Source: Sabulibacter ruber
GTDB taxonomy: Bacteria > Bacteroidota > Bacteroidia > Cytophagales > Hymenobacteraceae
Assembly: GCF_017355955.1 (NCBI RefSeq)
Contig: NZ_JAFFID010000001.1
Span: 2,666,001-2,730,000, forward strand
Length of the DNA stretch: 64,000 nucleotides
Direction of reading: 5' to 3'
In this document: piece after piece, positions 8,659-17,718 of the stretch
Layout of the letters: each line of letters opens with the position of its first letter
How positions within the stretch are numbered: position 1 is the first letter of the stretch
Program-made: the position numbers and the translations under genes
Notes under the pieces: generated by a model
Told to the model about the DNA's origin: nothing
The model's input: only the letters and a program-made list of their open reading frames with translations
The model's database searches: none

Positions 8659-10563
8659 TTACCCAAACAGGCTGTTGGTGAACTGCACCTTGATACCCAA
8701 CTGGAAGTCGCTGATGGTCCGGAAGATCTCTTTGAGGGTGACCTGCTCAATTTTGGTGAGGCTGTTCAGGTCCAGGTAGTTGTCTGGTTCGCTCTTATCG
8801 TGCATGATCTGGCTGGCCTGTTTCCTCAGCCGAAGTCCCATGAGGTAATAGTAAGACTGCTGCAACTCCTGCCACTGCGTTTCTGAGAAGACGCCCAGCT
8901 CGGCCAGGGCCTGGATGCGCTCACCGGTGTTGGTTTTGAAGATGCGGTTCTGCAGGGCGTACACCCGCACCAGATCCACAATGGGTGTCATGGCTTTCTT
9001 GATGTCAATCACCTGCTGCGAGCCCTTAGTAAACGTTTTTATGTTTTTGAAGAAGGTGAGCGGTGGCTCATATTGCAGGGCGTTTTTGGCCATGTGAAAG
9101 AACAGGCGCGGCATGGGTTTCTGGAGTTCCTCGTCCAGGAAAGACACCAGTTCCTGCATAATGCTTTCATCGCCGTAAATGTAGCGGCAGTCAAAGAAGG
9201 TGGAGAACTTGATGGCCGTCTCTGGCACAATCTCCTGCATCCACTCGTGGTAATTGCGTTTCCAGTGCGAGAGCGAGTGCGTCCACTTGGGGTTTTTGGC
9301 CATGTACCCGCCGGTGCAATAACTGAAGCCAATGTAATCCAGCTTCTCAGAAACCATCTCCGCAAATTTCAGGAAGTACTCGCGCACCAGTTCGCGCTGC
9401 TCGTTGGCTTTGTCTTCGTAGACGATGGCGTTGTCCTGGTCGGTTTTGAGGGTTTGTTCTTTGCGGCCCTCGCTGCCCAGCACCATGAACACGAACTTGG
9501 CCGGGGCCGGCCCGCAGATGGCAATCGCTTCCTCAATCACTTTCTGCGCAATGGTATCGGCCACGGTGGTGATGACCTGGTTGATGATCTCGGGCTTGGC
9601 CCCACGCAGGAGCAACTGCATCACAATCTCGGGGACCTGTTGCCATTTGCTCCGCAGCTCGTTCACCGACCGCGCCAATTTCACGGACTGGATGAACACG
9701 AACGGCGACTGCGCCTGGTCGCTCAACAGCTTGCTCCGGCTAATCATGCCCACGTACTCGCCGTCTTCCTCAATGAGCAGATAGCGCGTCTTGGTACGGA
9801 ACATGAGTAGAATGGCCTCATACACGTAGGCGTCTTTCCGGATGGACACAATGGGGTTGTCCATGATCTCGCGCACCTGCCCGCGCACGTCTTCCTGGGC
9901 GGCCACCACGTTGTCGCGCAGAGTAATGTCTGTGATGTAACCCACAATCTGCCCCACTTCGTTCTTCACGAAGATGCAGCTGGTCTTGTTTTCGGCCATG
10001 AGGCGAGCCGCGGTGTAGATGGGGGCCGTACTGGCACAGGTCACAATGTCACGGTACTCCACGCTTTCAATGCGGCGGGAATACAACTGGTCGGTGGCAA
10101 TGTAGTTTTCTTCAAACGAAGTGGGCCGCTTCACAAAATGCGCGAACTCCTCGTTGAGCATTCTAATGGCAAACTCGTGCGTGAAGTAGTGCAGGAAGTT
10201 CTCGTTTGCCTTCGCCAGCGCCCTGAAGTCTTTCTTGGGCAGATGGTACACCACCGTTCCTTTCTTGGCGATGACGGTGCGCAGTGATTTCTTGCGGTTG
10301 AGCAGCATGGAAACGCCGCCGTAGCAATAGCCGGGCCCGTGATGCTCCAGCACCCGTTTGTTTTGGGCGCTATCGTAGAAAAACGATTCATATTCTCCTT
10401 CCACAATCATGTCCACCCCTCGTAGTTTGGTGGCTTCCTGATGGTAGATCACGGTGTCTTTGGAATAGGTGACTTCTTCCAGAAGGTCAGTCACTCCTAA
10501 CAGTACATCGTCACCTAGCAAATGGAATGGCTTTACGCTCTTCAGAAATTGTAGACGGTTCAT
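8659..10563 (-). CDS. cNMP-binding / CBS-pair / DUF294 nucleotidyltransferase-like protein
   Basis: 634 aa from the ATG at 10563, which overlaps the upstream stop as ATGA; this decides the start over a longer in-frame extension. Domains: cyclic-nucleotide-binding-like fold (about 10-135), paired CBS domains (about 165-290), DUF294 putative nucleotidyltransferase with GSEGRKEQT...DQD (363-377), and the DUF294 C-terminal helical domain (about 490-630). The layout resembles GlnD-like nucleotidyltransferases fused to nucleotide sensors, so a signalling role responding to an adenine or cyclic nucleotide is likely but unproven. It is co-transcribed with a DnaQ-like exonuclease, a pairing I recall from many bacteria, often near acetate or solute:Na+ symporters. 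A symporter is also upstream here. Cytoplasmic. Confidence 0.9.
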   Translation of the reverse strand: MNRLQFLKSVKPFHLLGDDVLLGVTDLLEEVTYSKDTVIYHQEATKLRGVDMIVEGEYESFFYDSAQNKRVLEHHGPGYCYGGVSMLLNRKKSLRTVIAKKGTVVYHLPKKDFRALAKANENFLHYFTHEFAIRMLNEEFAHFVKRPTSFEENYIATDQLYSRRIESVEYRDIVTCASTAPIYTAARLMAENKTSCIFVKNEVGQIVGYITDITLRDNVVAAQEDVRGQVREIMDNPIVSIRKDAYVYEAILLMFRTKTRYLLIEEDGEYVGMISRSKLLSDQAQSPFVFIQSVKLARSVNELRSKWQQVPEIVMQLLLRGAKPEIINQVITTVADTIAQKVIEEAIAICGPAPAKFVFMVLGSEGRKEQTLKTDQDNAIVYEDKANEQRELVREYFLKFAEMVSEKLDYIGFSYCTGGYMAKNPKWTHSLSHWKRNYHEWMQEIVPETAIKFSTFFDCRYIYGDESIMQELVSFLDEELQKPMPRLFFHMAKNALQYEPPLTFFKNIKTFTKGSQQVIDIKKAMTPIVDLVRVYALQNRIFKTNTGERIQALAELGVFSETQWQELQQSYYYLMGLRLRKQASQIMHDKSEPDNYLDLNSLTKIEQVTLKEIFRTISDFQLGIKVQFTNSLFG

Positions 10564-11267
10564 AGCCAATAAAAAAGTAGTAGAAACGTGATTAATGCTC
10601 CCAATACCCAAAGAAGCCACAGGGCCCGTTTAGGTTTGGTTTGCGTTTTGGGGGTAGTTTTCCGGTTTTTCTGCTGCCTGTTTACTACGCCATCTGTAAT
10701 TACCCGTCGTTTCCTTAACTCAAAATAACACTCGGCGGTTGCACTGGCATCCACTACGGCGTTGTGCTGGTCTTGCAGGGCTCTATGAAACAGATACGTG
10801 TACAGCTCGCCCAGGCGAAGGTACTTGCGGTGCGGCAACCGGATCAACTCAGACGATGCCGCCATGGTGCAGAAACTAGGCAGTCCTGTGAACGGACTGG
10901 GCAGCCCTTCGCGGAAAAAATCGGCGCTGAGCACGTGATAGTCAAACTCCATGAAGTGCCCCACCACCATGGGTTGGTAATGCTGCAGATCGGTTTGCAA
11001 AAGGGCCAGCACCTCGCCCCTACTCTTTCCGTTGGCGTTCAGGAACTCCGGGATGAGATGGTGCACGGCAATGGAAGAAGGCTGGACCTCAAATCCCTCG
11101 GGGCGGATGTAATGGTCTTCCCGCTTCACCTCCTGCCCTTCTTTGGTGTAGACAATCCAGGCTACCTGTACGGTATGGGGCCAGCTATTTTCATCTGAGT
11201 ACGGAGCCTCCCAGTTCTGCGGCAACCCAGAAGATTCAATGTCTATGAACAGCAGGTGATCTTTCAC
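10560..11267 (-). CDS. DEDDh 3'-5' exonuclease (DnaQ-like) with C-terminal membrane anchor
   Basis: 235 aa. Exo I is FIDIESSG (D9, E11), Exo II includes HFMEFDYHVL, and Exo III is HNAVVDASATAE with the DEDDh histidine and aspartate. The nuclease domain covers about residues 1-180. A basic linker (QQKNRKTTPKTQTKPKR) follows and then a hydrophobic segment (LWLLWVLGALITFLLLFYWL), so the protein is probably tethered to the inner membrane. Its stop overlaps the start of the DUF294 gene (ATGA), indicating translational coupling. It hydrolyses single-stranded DNA or RNA ends; it is too small to be a polymerase subunit and its physiological substrate is unknown. Confidence 0.9.
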   Translation of the reverse strand: MKDHLLFIDIESSGLPQNWEAPYSDENSWPHTVQVAWIVYTKEGQEVKREDHYIRPEGFEVQPSSIAVHHLIPEFLNANGKSRGEVLALLQTDLQHYQPMVVGHFMEFDYHVLSADFFREGLPSPFTGLPSFCTMAASSELIRLPHRKYLRLGELYTYLFHRALQDQHNAVVDASATAECYFELRKRRVITDGVVNRQQKNRKTTPKTQTKPKRALWLLWVLGALITFLLLFYWL

Positions 11268-11442
11268 GCGTGGATGTTGAATGGCGTTAATGCCCCTTTG
11301 GAAACGTACAGTTAAACTTACGGAAACGGTTCCATAATCTATGATTTACTGCAGGAAAGCACGTTAAAACGGGAGGCAATTTTCTGAGTAGATTTCTACT
11401 GCCGGCTAAGTTGCCTCGCAGTCTGCCCCAGGCAAAGGGCAC

Positions 11443-11475
11443 AAAAAAAGCGGGCATTCTTCACCCGCTTTCTTT
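11443..11475 (-). terminator. Terminator of the symporter gene
   Basis: AAAGCGGG (11447-11454) pairs with CCCGCTTT (11464-11471). The A-run on the plus side gives a T-tract for minus-strand transcripts that end after the symporter stop at 11493. It separates the arabinose operon from the exonuclease/DUF294 pair. Confidence 0.75.
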
Positions 11476-11492
11476 TGCATTTCTGTGCTGTT

Positions 11493-13190
11493 TTACCAGA
11501 ATCTGACGTAAAGCGCACTCACCAGCAACATAGTGACGATGATCAGGATCAGGGTTGAATTAGACACCCGGAACATGGAAGTATCCAGTTCAAACGCTTT
11601 CGGGTTAATTCTAGGCCCTAACAAACTCAGCGCAATCATCACAATCATGGTGAACAGGAAGGCCAAACCCATACAGATGAGGAACGGGATCTCATAACCA
11701 CCCTTCCCGTTTGGATAAGCCGTGTACAGGAACGTCTCATTCCCAAACCAGGCCGGCGCATAATTGTTGAACACCACTGATAACAGGAAACCCGTGAACA
11801 AACCGGCAATGGCAGCGGCACCAGTGGTGCGTTTCCAGAACATTCCCAGCAAGAACATGGCAAATACCCCGGGACTAATGAAACCGGTGTACTTCTGGAT
11901 AAAGGTAAATCCGCCTTCGCCGCCAATGCCCAGCAAATCTTCCCAGGTCAGGAAGATGGAAAGCAACATGGCAGCCACAATGGTCAGCTTACCCACCGAT
12001 ACCAGCTTTTGCTCACTCGCGTCTTTGTTGATATACTTCTTGTAGATGTCAAGGGTGAAGATGGTGGAAATACTGTTGGCTTTCCCCGCCAGAGAAGCCA
12101 CAATGGCCGCCGTCAACGCTGCCAGAGATAAGCCTTTCATACCGGTTGGCAAGAAGCCCAGGATGGCGGAGTAAGCGTTATCTGCATTGAAGTGCCCGCC
12201 GGGAGCCATTTCTTCCTGTAAGGCGCCGTTTTTGTAAAGTACGTACGCCGCAATACCCGGCAGCATTACAATGATAGGCATCATGAGCTTCAGCAGACCG
12301 GCAAACAAAATACCGGTACGGGCAGTGTGCAGATCTGCGCCCAAGGCTCTTTGGGTGATGTACTGGTTACAGCCCCAGTAGTTCAGGTTCACAATCCAGA
12401 TGCCGGCAAAATACATGCCTATGCCCGGCACCATCAGGTACTTGTTTATTTCCTGCTGCGTAGCACCGGGGCCCGGTTTATCAAATACCATATGGAAGTG
12501 GTCTGGCGAGTCTTGCAACAGTTTGTTGAAGCCGGCAATCATATCAGTGCCCAGGCCAAAATGCTCACTCACCAACACCAGGGCGGTATAGGTAGTGGCC
12601 AAACCTCCCAGAATCAGGACCGTTACCTGAATCACATCGGTGAAACCAATTACTTTCATGCCGCCCAGCGTGATAACCACGGCAAACACCGCCAGCGCCA
12701 CCATGATCAGGTGGAAGTTCTCCCCGCCTGCCAGGTTACTGATAGCCAACGCTCCCAGGAACAAGATAGAGGTAAGGTTTACGAACACGTACAAAAACAA
12801 CCAGAAAACAGCCATCACCAAACTGGTAGTCTGGTTATACCTACTCTCCAGGAACTGCGGCATGGTGAAGATCTTGTTCTTCAGATACACCGGAATAAAC
12901 CACACCGCCACAATGATGAGCGCCACGGCGGCGATCCACTCATACGCCGCTACGGCCACCCCTACCACAAACCCGTTGCCAGACATCCCAATGAACTGCT
13001 CAGCGGAAATGTTGGAGGCAATAAGAGAGGCCCCAATGGCCCACCAGGTCAGGGAGCCTTCGGCCAGGAAATAGTCTTTACTGTCGGTCTGGGCGCTTTG
13101 CTTTTTGCGGTAGATCCAATACCCATAACCAGACACAATGATGAAGTAGACTATGAAAATGACATAGTCTATTGTAGCAAATTTGCTCAT
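11493..13190 (-). CDS. SGLT-type Na+/sugar symporter, probable L-arabinose transporter
   Basis: 565 aa sodium:solute symporter (SSS family, LeuT fold) with about 14 hydrophobic segments. The signature ASNISAEQFIGMSGNGF in the second to third helices and the AAYEWIAA stretch are of the SGLT/vSGLT sugar branch rather than proline or acetate permeases. The likely role is inner-membrane uptake of L-arabinose released in the periplasm. It lies downstream of araA on the same strand (118-bp gap holding a hairpin at 13255-13289 that may reduce read-through). Substrate assignment rests on context. The start at MSKFATIDY precedes the first helix directly. Confidence 0.9.
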   Translation of the reverse strand: MSKFATIDYVIFIVYFIIVSGYGYWIYRKKQSAQTDSKDYFLAEGSLTWWAIGASLIASNISAEQFIGMSGNGFVVGVAVAAYEWIAAVALIIVAVWFIPVYLKNKIFTMPQFLESRYNQTTSLVMAVFWLFLYVFVNLTSILFLGALAISNLAGGENFHLIMVALAVFAVVITLGGMKVIGFTDVIQVTVLILGGLATTYTALVLVSEHFGLGTDMIAGFNKLLQDSPDHFHMVFDKPGPGATQQEINKYLMVPGIGMYFAGIWIVNLNYWGCNQYITQRALGADLHTARTGILFAGLLKLMMPIIVMLPGIAAYVLYKNGALQEEMAPGGHFNADNAYSAILGFLPTGMKGLSLAALTAAIVASLAGKANSISTIFTLDIYKKYINKDASEQKLVSVGKLTIVAAMLLSIFLTWEDLLGIGGEGGFTFIQKYTGFISPGVFAMFLLGMFWKRTTGAAAIAGLFTGFLLSVVFNNYAPAWFGNETFLYTAYPNGKGGYEIPFLICMGLAFLFTMIVMIALSLLGPRINPKAFELDTSMFRVSNSTLILIIVTMLLVSALYVRFW

Positions 13191-13254
13191 AAGAAGATGA
13201 AACGGGAAAACGAACGGCAGAAAACCGTTCTAATGAAGGGAGATGCCCTGATAG

Positions 13255-13289
13255 AAAACAGGCCTTGCGATATACCCAAGGCCTGTTTT
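13255..13289 (-). terminator. Intercistronic hairpin between araA and the symporter gene
   Basis: AAAACAGGCCTTG (13255-13267) is perfectly complementary to CAAGGCCTGTTTT (13277-13289), with U-tracts on either strand. It sits 19 bases after the araA stop. It may be a partial terminator or an mRNA-end stabiliser, tuning araA against transporter expression. Confidence 0.7.
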
Positions 13290-13307
13290 TAAGTCATTTT
13301 TTGAAAA

Positions 13308-14807
13308 TTAGCGATTTACCTGATAATAGGCTTCGCTCCAGCGTAACTCATTCTTGAACTGAGCCAGTTTGGTGTCTCTGTCAATTACTACGCACTCAAT
13401 ACCCGCAATTTCTGCGAAGTCTTGCAGCATCTCAGAAGAAATGTTCTGGCTATAGCAGGTATGGTGGGCACCTCCGGCCAGAATCCAGGCGGCGCAACCG
13501 GTTTTCATATCTGGAAGCGGTTTCCATAGCACGCGGGCTACTGGCAGGTTAGGCAGCTCGGCCTGTGGCTCTACGCCTTCCACCTCATTCACGATCAAGC
13601 GGAAACGGTTGCCCATGTCTATGATAGAAGCATTTAAGGCAGCTCCACCAGATACATTGAATACCAGACGTACCGGATCAGCCTTGCCGCCAATGCCCAG
13701 CGGGTGAATCTCGCAGGAAGGTTTCTCTGAGGCCAAGGCCGCGTCTACCTCTAGCATGTGCGAACCTAACACCAACGAGTTGTTGGGGTCAAAATGGTAA
13801 GTATAGTCTTCCATGAAGGCGTTAGCACCTTCCAGACCGCTGCCCATTACTTTCATGGCGCGCACCAGGGCTGCTGTTTTCCAGTCACCTTCCCCGGCGA
13901 ACCCGTAACCATCGGCCATTAGGCGCTGCACTGCAATGCCCGGCAATTGAATCATGCCGTGCAGGTCTTCAAAAGTATCTGAGAAGCCTTTGTAGCCGCC
14001 GTCTTCTAGGAATTTGCGCAAGCCCAGCTCTATTTTGGCCGCCTCGCGCAGCGACTCGCGCTGGGCACCGCCTTCTTTCAGGGCATCCGCCACGTTGTAC
14101 TGCGTCTCGTACTCCTGCATCAGGGCTTCAATGGCCTCGTTGCTTACTTCATTGATCACTTGCACCAGGTCGCCTATGCCGTGGGTGTTCACCGCAAACC
14201 CGAATTTCAGCTCGGCCTCTACTTTGTCGCCCTCCGTTACGGCTACGTAGCGCATGTTATCGCCAAAGCGCACGAACTTAGCGCCCTGCCAGTCAAACCA
14301 ACCGGCAGCCACGCGGCACCATCTGCCTAGCTGCTCCAGCACCTCGGGGTCTTGCCAATGGCCTACTACCACTTTGCGGTTGATGCGCATGCGAGATACC
14401 ATGAACCCAAACTCGCGGTCGCCGTGGGCGCTCTGGTTCAGGTTCATGAAGTCCATGTCAATGGAATTCCACGGAATGTCACGGTTGAATTGGGTGTGCA
14501 GGTGCAGCAAAGGCTTTTGCAGCACGTTCAACCCTCTTATCCACATTTTGGCCGGGGAGAACGTGTGCATCCAGGTGATGACTCCAATACAGTTTTCTGC
14601 TACGTTTGCCTCCTGGCAGATCCGGAAGATTTCCTCGGTGGTTTTAACGGTTGGCTTGAAAACCACCCGAACCGGAACCTGAGTCGCTCCGTCTAAACCT
14701 TTCACTATTTCCTGGGAATGCGCTGCTACTTGGTTCAGCGTTTCTTCGCCGTACAGGTGTTGGCTTCCGGTGACAAACCAAACCTCAAACTGTTTTAAAT
14801 CAATCAT
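13308..14807 (-). CDS. araA: L-arabinose isomerase
   Basis: 499 aa, full family length (about 500). It converts L-arabinose to L-ribulose in the cytosol, with a divalent metal (usually Mn2+). Recognisable blocks are [13 protein letters not shown] at the N-terminus, the [18 protein letters not shown] segment, the metal-site region [28 protein letters not shown], and the C-terminal GGAHHTCYS. It is the third gene of araB-araD-araA, 79 bases after araD. Expression is probably controlled from the araB promoter, where a candidate AraR site lies. Confidence 0.98.
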   Translation of the reverse strand: MIDLKQFEVWFVTGSQHLYGEETLNQVAAHSQEIVKGLDGATQVPVRVVFKPTVKTTEEIFRICQEANVAENCIGVITWMHTFSPAKMWIRGLNVLQKPLLHLHTQFNRDIPWNSIDMDFMNLNQSAHGDREFGFMVSRMRINRKVVVGHWQDPEVLEQLGRWCRVAAGWFDWQGAKFVRFGDNMRYVAVTEGDKVEAELKFGFAVNTHGIGDLVQVINEVSNEAIEALMQEYETQYNVADALKEGGAQRESLREAAKIELGLRKFLEDGGYKGFSDTFEDLHGMIQLPGIAVQRLMADGYGFAGEGDWKTAALVRAMKVMGSGLEGANAFMEDYTYHFDPNNSLVLGSHMLEVDAALASEKPSCEIHPLGIGGKADPVRLVFNVSGGAALNASIIDMGNRFRLIVNEVEGVEPQAELPNLPVARVLWKPLPDMKTGCAAWILAGGAHHTCYSQNISSEMLQDFAEIAGIECVVIDRDTKLAQFKNELRWSEAYYQVNR

Positions 14808-14886
14808 TTTATTCTTCTTTTAGGCGGTTCTCTTCTGTGAGGGACTGAAAAGCACCGTCTGGTTATGTATAGGGTTGATAGTTCTG

Positions 14887-15585
14887 TTATTGACCGTAGT
14901 AGGAATGTGGTCCGTGCTTACGCTCGTAGTGTTTCCGGATGAGGGAATCTTTCAGACGAGGCACGTCTTGCCTGATCTGCTCCGTGAGGAACGCCATTCT
15001 GGCTATCTCCTCTACCACGGCACTGTTGTACACGGCTTTTTTGGCGTCTTTGCCCCAGGTGAACGGCGCGTGGTTGCCCACCAACACCATTTCCACCTCT
15101 TCATAGCTGATGCCTTTGATCTCCAGGTAATCCATAATCTGGAAACCGGTCTGGTACTCATAATCGCCCTGGATCATCTCGTCAGACATGGGCGGGGCAC
15201 AGGGGATGTCAGCGGTGGTATGGTCTGCGTGGGTGGTGCCGTAGATGGGGATGTCGCGTTGGGCCTGGGCCCAGGCTGTTGCGTAGGTAGAGTGCGTGTG
15301 CACAATACCCCCGATTTTCTCCCAATGCTTATACAGCACCGCATGGGTAAGCGTGTCTGAGGACGGACGCAAGGCTCCTTCTACGGTGTTGCCGTCAAAG
15401 TCTACAATCACCATCTTTTCCGGCGATAGGTCTTCGTAAGGAACGCCGCTGGGTTTAATGGCGAACACTCCCAGATCACGGTCAGCGGCGCTCACGTTTC
15501 CGAAGGTAAAAAGCACTAAACCCAGTTTGGGCAACTGCATGTTGGCTTCGTAAGCCTCTTGTCTGATATGCTGGTATTGACTCAT
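14887..15585 (-). CDS. araD: L-ribulose-5-phosphate 4-epimerase
   Basis: 232 aa class II aldolase/epimerase fold. It converts L-ribulose-5-phosphate to D-xylulose-5-phosphate, which enters the pentose phosphate pathway. The zinc ligands are visible in HTHSTYATAWAQ and TTHADH, with the later histidine in LVGNHAPFTWG. FGNVSAADRD and IKPSGVPYEDL are the phosphate/substrate-binding loops. Its start is only three bases after the araB stop, so the two are tightly coupled. Confidence 0.97.
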   Translation of the reverse strand: MSQYQHIRQEAYEANMQLPKLGLVLFTFGNVSAADRDLGVFAIKPSGVPYEDLSPEKMVIVDFDGNTVEGALRPSSDTLTHAVLYKHWEKIGGIVHTHSTYATAWAQAQRDIPIYGTTHADHTTADIPCAPPMSDEMIQGDYEYQTGFQIMDYLEIKGISYEEVEMVLVGNHAPFTWGKDAKKAVYNSAVVEEIARMAFLTEQIRQDVPRLKDSLIRKHYERKHGPHSYYGQ

Positions 15586-15588
15586 GAA

Positions 15589-17382
15589 TTAGCGCGTGGT
15601 AGAAGCCTCTTCCAAGGCATCTTCTTTTTGGTTCTCTTCTTCTGTATGGCCGGGTTGGGCTTTGGTGCCGGTTTCCACCAAATCAGATTTAGCGGCCAGG
15701 CTGCCACTGGTGATATGCTCTTCAATGGAACTGCCCAGTTCATTATATTTGGCGTAGCGTTTGGCATAAATCTCTGCCCGCTCCTGGTTAGGGAAATACT
15801 CGGCGTCAAAGCCTTGTCCCATGGCGGCCATGGCATCTTCTACTTTCTCGTAGAGACCGGCTGCCGTGGCGGCAAACATAGCTGCACCTACGGCGCAGGT
15901 TTGCTCAGACTTATGCACCCGAATAGGCATGTTCATGACATCGGCCATCATCTGCATGATGAACGGTGATTTCTTGGCCACGCCGCCTAAGCCAATTAAG
16001 CCTTTCACCGGCACGCCTTGCTCTTCAAAACGGTCTACTATTTTCTTCGCGCCAAAGCAGGTGGCCTCTACCAGCGCCCGGAACACGCGTGGCGCATCGC
16101 TACCCAAACCAAGGCCGGCAATAGCGCCTTTCAGTAATTGATTCGCATCTGGCGTACGGCGGCCGTTGAACCAGTCAATGGCAAATTCGTTGTTTTCTGA
16201 TAGAGGAATAAGGTCGGCGGCTTTGCTAAGTTCTGGAATCAATCTGGAAGAGGCTTCCTCTACCAGAGCTTCGGCGGTAGTGGCATCCAGCACTTTGGAG
16301 TCTTTCAGCAGGTTCTGCAAAGGCCACATGAGCAGGCGCTTGAACCAGGCGTACGTATCTCCGAAAGCCGACTGCCCGGCTTCCATCCCCATCATACCAG
16401 GGATGATAGAACCTGGCACCTGGCCGCAGATGCCTTTCACCAGCACATCTTTTACCTCGTCCATGGGGGCTACCAGCATGTCGCAGGTAGAGGTTCCCAT
16501 TACTTTGCTCAGGTGGTACGGCTCTATCTGGCCACCTACGGCGCCCATGTGGCAGTCAAAGGCTCCTACGCCAATCACTACATCGGATGGTAGGCCTAAA
16601 AGTTCGGCCCACTCTGCGCTGATGGTGCCCACGGCCTGGTCTGAGGGGTAGGTCTCGGTGAACAGGCGGGAAGTAAAGCCGCTCAACACTGGATCCAGGG
16701 AGGCGAAGAATTCTTCTGGGGGCAACCCACCAAAGTCTTCGGCCCATAAAGATTTATGACCGGCTGCGCAAACACTGCGCTTCATAGCGGTTATGTCTGA
16801 TCCGCCGGTTAACAGAAACGGAATCCAGTCACAGTGTTCTACCCAGGAGTAAGTAGCTTCCCGCACTTGCTCATCTTGTCTAAGCACGTGCAAGAGCTTG
16901 GCCCAGAACCACTCAGAGGAATAGATTCCGCCTACGTATTGCAGGTAATTCACATCAAACCTGGTGGCGTGCGCGTTGATCTCCGCCGCCTCGTTTACGG
17001 CGGTATGATCTTTCCACAGCACAAACATGGCATTGGGATTATTCTCAAAGCCGGGCAGCAACGCCAGCGGAGTACCGTTTTTGTCAACGGCCACCGGAGT
17101 AGAACCGGTAGTATCCACGGAAATGCCTCTCACGGCCTTAGCCACCGCCTCACCTCCGGCCTGCTCAATGCAGTCTTTGATGGTTTTCTCCAACCCCTCT
17201 ACATAATCTAAAGGGTGCTGGCGCCACTGGTTGGCGGCCGGCTCACAAAACAGGCCCTGGTTCCAGCGCGGGTAGTTGAAAACGGAAGACGCCACTTCTT
17301 TGCCGTTGCGCGCATCAACCAAGACAGAACGTACCGAATCTGATCCGTAGTCCACCCCAATTACATATGTCTCTTGTCCCAT
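15589..17382 (-). CDS. araB: Ribulokinase
   Basis: 597 aa FGGY-family kinase that phosphorylates L-ribulose with ATP. N-terminal VIGVDYGSDSVRSVLVDA is the phosphate-1 motif, GISVDTTGSTPVAVD follows, and GLIGLGGVAKKSPFIMQMMADV is the C-terminal FGGY signature. The enzyme core ends near residue 550; an extra Glu/Lys/Gly-rich tail of about 40 residues (TGTKAQPGHTEEENQK region) extends beyond the usual family length and looks disordered. It is the first gene of araBDA. The start MGQETYVIGVDYG is unambiguous, and 336 bases of regulatory DNA lie upstream. Confidence 0.97.
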   Translation of the reverse strand: MGQETYVIGVDYGSDSVRSVLVDARNGKEVASSVFNYPRWNQGLFCEPAANQWRQHPLDYVEGLEKTIKDCIEQAGGEAVAKAVRGISVDTTGSTPVAVDKNGTPLALLPGFENNPNAMFVLWKDHTAVNEAAEINAHATRFDVNYLQYVGGIYSSEWFWAKLLHVLRQDEQVREATYSWVEHCDWIPFLLTGGSDITAMKRSVCAAGHKSLWAEDFGGLPPEEFFASLDPVLSGFTSRLFTETYPSDQAVGTISAEWAELLGLPSDVVIGVGAFDCHMGAVGGQIEPYHLSKVMGTSTCDMLVAPMDEVKDVLVKGICGQVPGSIIPGMMGMEAGQSAFGDTYAWFKRLLMWPLQNLLKDSKVLDATTAEALVEEASSRLIPELSKAADLIPLSENNEFAIDWFNGRRTPDANQLLKGAIAGLGLGSDAPRVFRALVEATCFGAKKIVDRFEEQGVPVKGLIGLGGVAKKSPFIMQMMADVMNMPIRVHKSEQTCAVGAAMFAATAAGLYEKVEDAMAAMGQGFDAEYFPNQERAEIYAKRYAKYNELGSSIEEHITSGSLAAKSDLVETGTKAQPGHTEEENQKEDALEEASTTR

Positions 17383-17504
17383 ATCCCAAGTTATTGATGT
17401 AAAGTTATTTGGCTCTGGTCTGGCAGGAGACCCTGCGGTTACCGATTTATAAATAAATCTCCTTCACCAAAGCATCATTTTACAATTATAATAATTTAGA
17501 TTTA

Positions 17505-17527
17505 TAAATTGTTATTATGACACTTAA
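17505..17527. promoter_or_regulatory. Candidate AraR operator upstream of araBDA
   Basis: Contains TGT-TATTATG-ACA-CTTA (TGT at 17510-17512, ACA at 17520-17522), 122 bases upstream of the araB start. The same TGT-N7-ACA-CTTA pattern with A/T-rich 5' flank occurs before susC and before the divergent GH51 gene. The surrounding 17440-17530 stretch is strongly A/T-rich, with a repeated GATTTATAAAT at 17444 and 17499. Confidence 0.5.
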
Positions 17528-17609
17528 TTTTTCTTTAACCACTCCCAACCTCTTTCATTTGCTGGAAAAGGTATACGAAAGACTCCCTGAAACTTACTGA
17601 TAAAAGGCG

Positions 17610-17665
17610 CAAGGCTCCCGTTTTAGGGCTGTTTTATAGAAACTGCCTTTAAAACGGGAGCCTTG
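17610..17665 (-). repeat. Dispersed palindromic element acting as terminator of the araR-like gene
   Basis: Perfect 16-bp outer arms CAAGGCTCCCGTTTTA (17610-17625) and complement (17650-17665), enclosing a family-type core (GGGCTGTTTTATAGAAACTGCC). It lies 54 bases after the regulator's stop at 17719, inside the araB upstream region. Confidence 0.75.
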
Positions 17666-17718
17666 CCAAAGCACCGGAAGCAACTTGAAAGAGTTCTCTT
17701 CGCTCCGGCTACCAATGG

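Noticed and set aside
8501..8779. Plus-strand frame with GNACGHERDARASG
   Set aside because: The string is the translation of the arm of inverted-repeat element 1 and recurs as a spurious protein; it runs into the DUF294 terminator and gene.
9073..9810. 245-codon plus-strand frame opposite the DUF294 gene
   Set aside because: Antisense shadow; the minus-strand protein has cNMP, CBS and nucleotidyltransferase motifs.
12327..13292. 321-codon plus-strand frame opposite the symporter
   Set aside because: His/Gln-rich composition typical of the antisense of a membrane protein gene; the symporter frame has full family motifs.
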